From contig DATIZL010000068.1 of NCBI GenBank assembly GCA_035517115.1, positions 1-19,039 of the forward strand: 19,039 bases of DNA, read 5' to 3'. The stretch comes from Hyphomicrobium_A sp035517115. GTDB taxonomy: Bacteria; Pseudomonadota; Alphaproteobacteria; Rhizobiales; Hyphomicrobiaceae. Below, piece after piece: positions 15,306 to 19,039 of this stretch. The position numbers were made by a program, and so were the translations under genes. Each line of letters opens with the position of its first letter. Position 1 is the stretch's first letter. The notes beneath the pieces are model-generated. The model was not told where the DNA came from. It saw nothing but the letters and a program-made list of their open reading frames with translations, and did not search any database.

Positions 15306-16648
15306 ACGCCGCGACGACGAGGAAGGGCGCCAACGGATCCAAGCACGCCGGCGGCACCGTTTTCATCAATGCCCGCCTGATCGACCCCGCTTCCGACCGC
15401 GATGAGCTGGGCGGCCTTTTGGTGGTGGACGGCAAGATCGCCGATCTGGGTCCGCACTTGCGCCGCAACGCGCCCGAAGGCGCGGAAGTGATCGATTGCA
15501 AAGGGCACATGCTGGCCCCCGGCATCGTCGACGCGCAGGTGTTCACGGGCGAGCCCGGCTACGAGCACCGCGAGACTTTGAAGACGGCGAGCCACGCGGC
15601 CGCCGCCGGCGGTGTCACGACCATGGTGGTCATGCCCGACACCAATCCGGTCATCGACCAGGTCGCGCTCGTCGACTTCATCCAGCGCCGCGCGCGCGAC
15701 AACGCCATCGTCAACGTGCACACGATGGCGGCCATGACCAAGGGGCTCAAAGGCGAGGAGATCACCGAGATCGGCCTCTTGAAGCGGGCCGGTGCGGTCG
15801 CCTTCTCCAACGGCAAATCGAGCGTCGCCAATACGCGCGTCATGCGCAACGTGCTGCTCTACGGCAAGGACTTCGGCGCGCTCGTCTCCCACCACACGGA
15901 AGATCCGTTCCTGTCGCAGACGGCATCCATGAACTCGGGCGAGGTGGCGGCGCGGCTGGGGCTGCCCGGCGTGCCCAAGGCCGCCGAGACCATCGTGCTC
16001 GAGCGCGACGTGCGCCTTGTGGAGATGACGGGCGGGCGCTATCACGCGGCGACCATCAGCTGCGCGGAAAGCCTCGACGTGATCCGCTCGGCCAAGGCGC
16101 GCAAGCTTCCCGTCACCTGCGGCGTCTCCATCAATCACCTGACGCTGAATGAGAACGACATCGGCCCCTACCGCACCTTCTTCAAGGTGCGCCCGCCCTT
16201 GCGCTCGAACGAGGACCGCGCCGCCATGATCCGCGGCGTCGCCGCGGGCGACATCGACGTCATCGTGTCGAGCCACGATCCGCAGGATGCCGACGACAAA
16301 CGCCGCCCCTTCGCCGAGGCGACCGACGGGGCGGTTGGCCTCGAGACGCTGCTGCCCGCGGCGCTGCGGCTCTATCACTCTGGCGAGCTGACGCTCTTGA
16401 CCATCTTCAAGGCGCTCAGCCTGAACCCGGCAAGGCTCTTGGGGCTTCCTGGCGGGCACCTCGCCAAGGGAGCGGTCGCCGACCTCATCCTGGTCGATCT
16501 CGACACGCCCTGGGTGCTCAACAAGGACGAGCTGCGCTCCCGCTCCAAGAATACGCCGTTCGACGAGAGCAAGCTGCAGGGGCGCGTCCTGCGCACGCTG
16601 GTTGCCGGCAGCGCGGTCTACCAGTACGCTGGCGCCGAGCGGACTTGA
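15302..16648 (+). CDS. pyrC: Dihydroorotase-like protein (PyrC/PyrX type), probably non-catalytic
   Basis: This 448-residue amidohydrolase-fold protein is clearly related to class I dihydroorotase, which closes carbamoyl aspartate to dihydroorotate. However, the metal-binding D-x-H-x-H of strand 1 is replaced by DAQVF (77-81), with the following GEP (83-85) kept. The catalytic Asp region, usually D-H-A-P, reads SSHDPQD (323-329), so both the HxH pair and the aspartate at the usual position are missing. Other family landmarks remain: AAAGGVTTMVVMPDTNPV (100-117), VSHHTEDP (195-202), GVSINHLTLNENDIG (274-288), DGAVGLETLLPAALRL (342-357). Non-catalytic PyrC' (PyrX) proteins are known to hold aspartate carbamoyltransferase trimers together, and that is the likely role. 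A catalytic dihydroorotase would then be elsewhere in the genome. The start overlaps the pyrB stop, so the pair is translationally coupled. Confidence 0.88.
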   Translation: MNAATTRKGANGSKHAGGTVFINARLIDPASDRDELGGLLVVDGKIADLGPHLRRNAPEGAEVIDCKGHMLAPGIVDAQVFTGEPGYEHRETLKTASHAAAAGGVTTMVVMPDTNPVIDQVALVDFIQRRARDNAIVNVHTMAAMTKGLKGEEITEIGLLKRAGAVAFSNGKSSVANTRVMRNVLLYGKDFGALVSHHTEDPFLSQTASMNSGEVAARLGLPGVPKAAETIVLERDVRLVEMTGGRYHAATISCAESLDVIRSAKARKLPVTCGVSINHLTLNENDIGPYRTFFKVRPPLRSNEDRAAMIRGVAAGDIDVIVSSHDPQDADDKRRPFAEATDGAVGLETLLPAALRLYHSGELTLLTIFKALSLNPARLLGLPGGHLAKGAVADLILVDLDTPWVLNKDELRSRSKNTPFDESKLQGRVLRTLVAGSAVYQYAGAERT

Positions 16649-16671
16649 TCTGACCCATTGCGACCGAAGTC

Positions 16672-17361
16672 ATGACCCATTTCTTGTTGGGCCTTGTCGG
16701 GGCCGAGGATGCGGCCCGCGTCGTCCTCTACGAGCGGCCCGACTCCTGGGATTGGGCGCTGTGGTGGGCCCTCTTTTTCGCTTTGGGATATCTCTTAGGC
16801 TCGATCCCCTTCGGATACCTGCTGACGCGGGCTGCGGGGCTCGGCGACGTACGCGCCATCGGCTCCGGCAACATCGGCGCCACCAACGTCCTGCGCACCG
16901 GCCATAAGGGCCTCGCCGCCGCCACTCTGGTGCTCGATGCCCTGAAGGGCACCGTCGCCGTGGTCGTCGCCCGCAACATCGGCGGCACCTATGCGGGTCT
17001 GGCGACCGACGCGGCGCTCCTCGCCGGCCTCGGCGCCTTCCTCGGCCACGTGTTCCCCGTCTGGCTCGGATTTCGCGGCGGCAAGGGCGTCGCCACCTAC
17101 ATCGGCGTCCTCCTCGGGCTCAACTGGCTCGCAGGTTTGGCGTTTTGCGCCGTATGGCTCATCGTCGCTCTGCTGACCCGCTACTCGTCGCTGTCGGCCC
17201 TCGTGGCCGCGCTCGTTCTGCCTGTGGGATTGCTGTCGGTGGGCGATACTCCCACCGCGATCCTCTGTGCCATCCTGACCGCGCTGCTCTTCTACAAGCA
17301 CCGCGCCAACATCCGCCGTCTCGCTGCCGGCGAGGAGCCGAAGATCGGTGCCCGCGCCTGA
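16672..17361 (+). CDS. plsY: Acyl-phosphate:glycerol-3-phosphate acyltransferase
   Basis: PlsY moves an acyl group from acyl phosphate to glycerol-3-phosphate in the inner membrane, the first acylation step of phospholipid synthesis. The 229-residue protein has the three family motifs: GSIPFGYLLTR (43-53), IGSGNIGATNVLR (63-75) and HVFPVWLGFRGGKGVAT (126-142). Hydrophobic helices lie between and after them. The first 28 residues are an extension not needed for the fold, so the start could be later, although ATG at 16672 lies at a normal distance (23 bases) from the pyrC stop. The 3' end overlaps the dprA start by 14 bases, so it is co-translated with dprA. The same neighbours occur around plsY in many Hyphomicrobiales, from general recollection. 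Confidence 0.95.
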   Translation: MTHFLLGLVGAEDAARVVLYERPDSWDWALWWALFFALGYLLGSIPFGYLLTRAAGLGDVRAIGSGNIGATNVLRTGHKGLAAATLVLDALKGTVAVVVARNIGGTYAGLATDAALLAGLGAFLGHVFPVWLGFRGGKGVATYIGVLLGLNWLAGLAFCAVWLIVALLTRYSSLSALVAALVLPVGLLSVGDTPTAILCAILTALLFYKHRANIRRLAAGEEPKIGARA

Positions 17362-18508
17362 GCCACCCTCGCTGTTCACCCCGCCGCCGCCGGTGGCAGA
17401 GCTTTCCTATTCCGAGCGATTGGCCGCGCTCCGCCTCATCCGCTCCGAGAACGTCGGCCCCGTCACCTTTCGCGATCTGATCAGCCACTTCGGCACCGCC
17501 GAAGCCGCGCTCACGGCCATCCCCGAGCTGTCGCGTCGCGGCGGCTTCAAGCGCGCGATCCGGCTCTGCAGTGCGGATGAGGCCGAGGCCGAGCTTGCGC
17601 GCGGCGCCGAAGCAGGTGCGGAGCTGCTGTTCATGACGGAGGCGCGCTATCCCGCAGCGCTCGCCGTCCTCGATGCGCCGCCACCGCTCCTCTACGCGAA
17701 GGGGCGCCTCGCGCTATTGAACCGCCCTATGGTCGCCGTCGTCGGCTCGCGGCAATGCTCCGCCGCCGGCGCCAAGCTCGCACGCCACTTTGCAGTCGAG
17801 CTCGGGCGCGCCGGATACGTGGTCGCCTCGGGACTCGCGCGCGGCATCGACAGCGTCGCGCACGCGGCTGCGCTCCAGCACGGAACCGTTGCGGTGCTGG
17901 CCGGGGGCATCGATGTCGTCTACCCGCCCGAGCACCAAGAGTTGCAGAGCACGATCGGCGAGCGGGGTTGCCTGCTGACGGAGATGCCGGTCGGCTTTCA
18001 GCCGCGCGGCAAGGACTTCCCGCGCCGTAACCGCATCATCTCGGGCATCTCGCTGGGCGTCTTGATCGTGGAGGCGGCGCGGCGCTCAGGCACCCTCGTC
18101 ACGGCGCGACTCGCCGCCGAGCAGGGCCGGGAGGTGTTCGCGGTGCCGGGCCATCCGCTCGATCCGCGCGCCGAAGGGACCAACAAGCTTCTAAAATCGG
18201 GAGCGACGCTGGTGACGGAGGCGAGCGACCTCTTGTCCGCGCTCACCCCGCTGACCGCGCGGCCCGCCCTCCACTTGCGCGACGAGCCAACCCTGCGCGG
18301 CCCAGCGCCAAGGCCAGCTGACCTTTCCGATAGCGACCGCAGCCGCGTCGTGCAGGCGCTCGGGCCCGCGCCCGTCGACGTCGATACACTGGTGCGGGGA
18401 ACGGGACTTGCGCCGCGTGCGGTGCAGATCGCGCTCATCGAGCTTGCGCTCGCGGGGCGCATCGAGCGGCACGGCAGCGGCCTCGTCTCCCTGGCCCCGG
18501 CGCCTTAA
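17348..18508 (+). CDS. dprA: DNA-processing protein DprA
   Basis: DprA binds incoming single-stranded DNA during natural transformation and loads RecA on it; many bacteria not known to be competent also keep it. The 386-residue protein has an N-terminal SAM-like helical part (about 22-75). A Rossmann-type core (about 110-300) shows VAVVGSRQCSAAG (129-141), ASGLARGIDSVAH (160-172), LAGGIDVVYPPEH (184-196), DFPRRNRIISGIS (223-235) and FAVPGHPLDPRAEGTNKLL (264-282). A C-terminal winged-helix domain (about 325-383) follows. This three-domain layout is common in alphaproteobacteria. The start is GTG at 17348, with GAGGAG about ten bases upstream inside the plsY coding sequence. It converges on a small minus-strand gene 19 bases away. 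Confidence 0.95.
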   Translation: MPAPEPPSLFTPPPPVAELSYSERLAALRLIRSENVGPVTFRDLISHFGTAEAALTAIPELSRRGGFKRAIRLCSADEAEAELARGAEAGAELLFMTEARYPAALAVLDAPPPLLYAKGRLALLNRPMVAVVGSRQCSAAGAKLARHFAVELGRAGYVVASGLARGIDSVAHAAALQHGTVAVLAGGIDVVYPPEHQELQSTIGERGCLLTEMPVGFQPRGKDFPRRNRIISGISLGVLIVEAARRSGTLVTARLAAEQGREVFAVPGHPLDPRAEGTNKLLKSGATLVTEASDLLSALTPLTARPALHLRDEPTLRGPAPRPADLSDSDRSRVVQALGPAPVDVDTLVRGTGLAPRAVQIALIELALAGRIERHGSGLVSLAPAP

Positions 18509-18527
18509 GGGGGTTCCCTGACGGGCC

Positions 18528-18719
18528 CTAGCGCTCCCGCTCACCGCTCTGGATGTGGGCCTCCACCAGAGCAGCCCCGAGGATGGCCGACAGGGTCTTG
18601 TACCCAGTCTTGTCCGCGAGCTGCTTCAGCTCCCGGATGATCTCGTAGATGTAGCTGAGGGTCTCGGTCGCGTTGGCTCCTTGCCCGCCAGCACCGGGTT
18701 GGTCGGGCCCGCCAATCAT
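18528..18719 (-). CDS. Small conserved-looking protein of unknown function
   Basis: This is a 63-residue protein. After a Gly/Pro/Ala-rich start (1-16), residues 17-58 form a predicted amphipathic helical core, TETLSYIYEIIRELKQLADK and then YKTLSAILGAALVEAHIQS. The pattern S-Y-I-Y-E-x-x-x-E-L-x-x-x-A, then L-x-x-x-L-x-x-A-x-x-E-A, resembles small hypothetical proteins I recall from many Hyphomicrobiales, but I know no function. There is no membrane segment or signal peptide. ATG at 18719 has AGAGG about nine bases upstream, supporting the start. It sits on the minus strand between dprA and topA, which otherwise point the same way, and shares the 235-base upstream gap with topA, so both may be controlled from there. 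Confidence 0.65.
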   Translation of the reverse strand: MIGGPDQPGAGGQGANATETLSYIYEIIRELKQLADKTGYKTLSAILGAALVEAHIQSGERER

Positions 18720-18792
18720 TGACGACTACCTCTGCCAATCGCTGCAACCGATCGGGGTACCCGTCTATCATTAACAACCCTAGATAGCAAGG

Positions 18793-18823
18793 CTTGCCGC
18801 CCTGTATCCTAGATTGCGGCAAG
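18793..18823. repeat. Perfect 8-bp inverted repeat in the topA/small gene intergenic region
   Basis: CTTGCCGC at 18793-18800 and GCGGCAAG at 18816-18823 are exact reverse complements separated by 15 bases. The half-site centres are 23 bases apart, about two helical turns, as in operators bound by a dimer. A short direct repeat, CCTAGAT, occurs at 18779-18785 and again within the loop at 18808-18814. The element lies just upstream of the candidate topA promoter and of the small gene, within the 235-base gap 18720-18954. A terminator is less likely: the loop is long and no T tract follows. Confidence 0.5.
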
Positions 18824-18831
18824 GACCGCGT

Positions 18832-18860
18832 TTGACACTGCCGCATTCATCACCCATGTT
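18832..18860 (+). promoter_or_regulatory. Candidate sigma70-type promoter for topA
   Basis: A perfect TTGACA lies at 18832-18837, followed after 17 bases by CATGTT (18855-18860), which matches the -10 consensus at only three of six positions. Alphaproteobacterial promoters often have weak -10 elements. Transcription would begin near 18867, giving a leader of about 88 bases before topA. The 8-bp inverted repeat lies directly upstream of the -35 box. Confidence 0.35.
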
Positions 18861-18954
18861 CCCCCGCCGAACCGATGCGGGCCCCCCGCCCGCCCCCGAC
18901 CCTGCCGACTATTTTCGGCGGGCCTTAAAGCGGCGAAACAGCTGAAAGCTTGAA

Positions 18955-19039
18955 ATGAACGTCGTAATTGTCGAATCGGCTGCCAAGGCCAAGACCATCA
19001 ATAAGTACCTGGGCAGCGGCTACAAGGTCATTCCCTCGT
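18955..19039 (+). CDS. topA: DNA topoisomerase I, N-terminal fragment (3' end outside the window)
   Basis: The first 28 codons are visible and read MNVVIVESAAKAKTINKYLG and then SGYKVIPS. This is the start of the TOPRIM domain of type IA topoisomerase I, which relaxes negative supercoils. The family usually has VESPAKAKTI; here Pro is Ala. Glu7 in the conserved VES is the TOPRIM catalytic glutamate. Only a weak ribosome binding site is seen before the ATG at 18955, but the protein starts exactly where homologues start. Its position after dprA agrees with the gene order common in this group. Confidence 0.93.
   Translation, partial: MNVVIVESAAKAKTINKYLGSGYKVIPS

Noticed and set aside
15071..16459. 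462-codon open frame antisense to pyrC
   Set aside because: No family features; pyrB and pyrC on the plus strand explain the sequence.
1..19039. CRISPR arrays, tRNA or rRNA genes, insertion sequences, attachment sites
   Set aside because: No regularly spaced repeats, cloverleaf-like segments, rRNA-like stretches, transposase motifs or flanking target duplications were seen on reading both strands.

Overview
The window looks like the chromosome of an alphaproteobacterium, most likely of the order Hyphomicrobiales (Rhizobiales). This rests on a high G+C content over most of its length, frequent GTG starts, and a gene order (gatC-gatA, ruvX, then pyrB-pyrC-plsY-dprA-topA) that I recall from that group. 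The taxonomic assignment is inference. No rRNA, tRNA, CRISPR array, insertion sequence or transposase is visible.

Positions 1-2321 (+ strand) hold a cassette of three genes that is visibly less G+C-rich than the rest. They are a 5'-truncated unknown protein, a 115-residue protein with a lysine-rich N-terminus, and an astacin-type zinc metalloprotease with a C-terminal PPC-like domain. Positions 2397-7031 (- strand) hold the GatCAB amidotransferase genes in the order gatC, gatA, a PchB-like chorismate mutase, a small membrane protein, a bactofilin, and gatB. Several junctions are overlapping or nearly so. Positions 7130-9439 (-) encode a large membrane protein fused to a spermidine-synthase-like domain, divergent from ruvX (+, 9532-10038).

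Between ruvX and pyrB lies an accessory stretch: a PcfJ-like protein (+), a tandem-DUF805 membrane gene broken by a frameshift (-), and an AidB-type acyl-CoA dehydrogenase (-). Positions 14346-18508 (+) form a tight run of pyrB, a dihydroorotase-like pyrC that has lost key catalytic residues, plsY and dprA. A 63-residue conserved-looking small protein lies on the - strand between dprA and topA, and the first 28 codons of topA close the window.

Functionally the core genes serve tRNA-Gln/Asn charging (GatCAB), pyrimidine synthesis (PyrB and PyrC-like), phospholipid synthesis (PlsY), and DNA processing (RuvX, DprA, TopA). The most interesting points are the low-G+C metalloprotease cassette, the chromosomal PcfJ-like gene, the frameshifted DUF805 gene, the catalytically degenerate PyrC, a probably leaderless pyrB transcript, and the small gene and inverted repeat upstream of topA.
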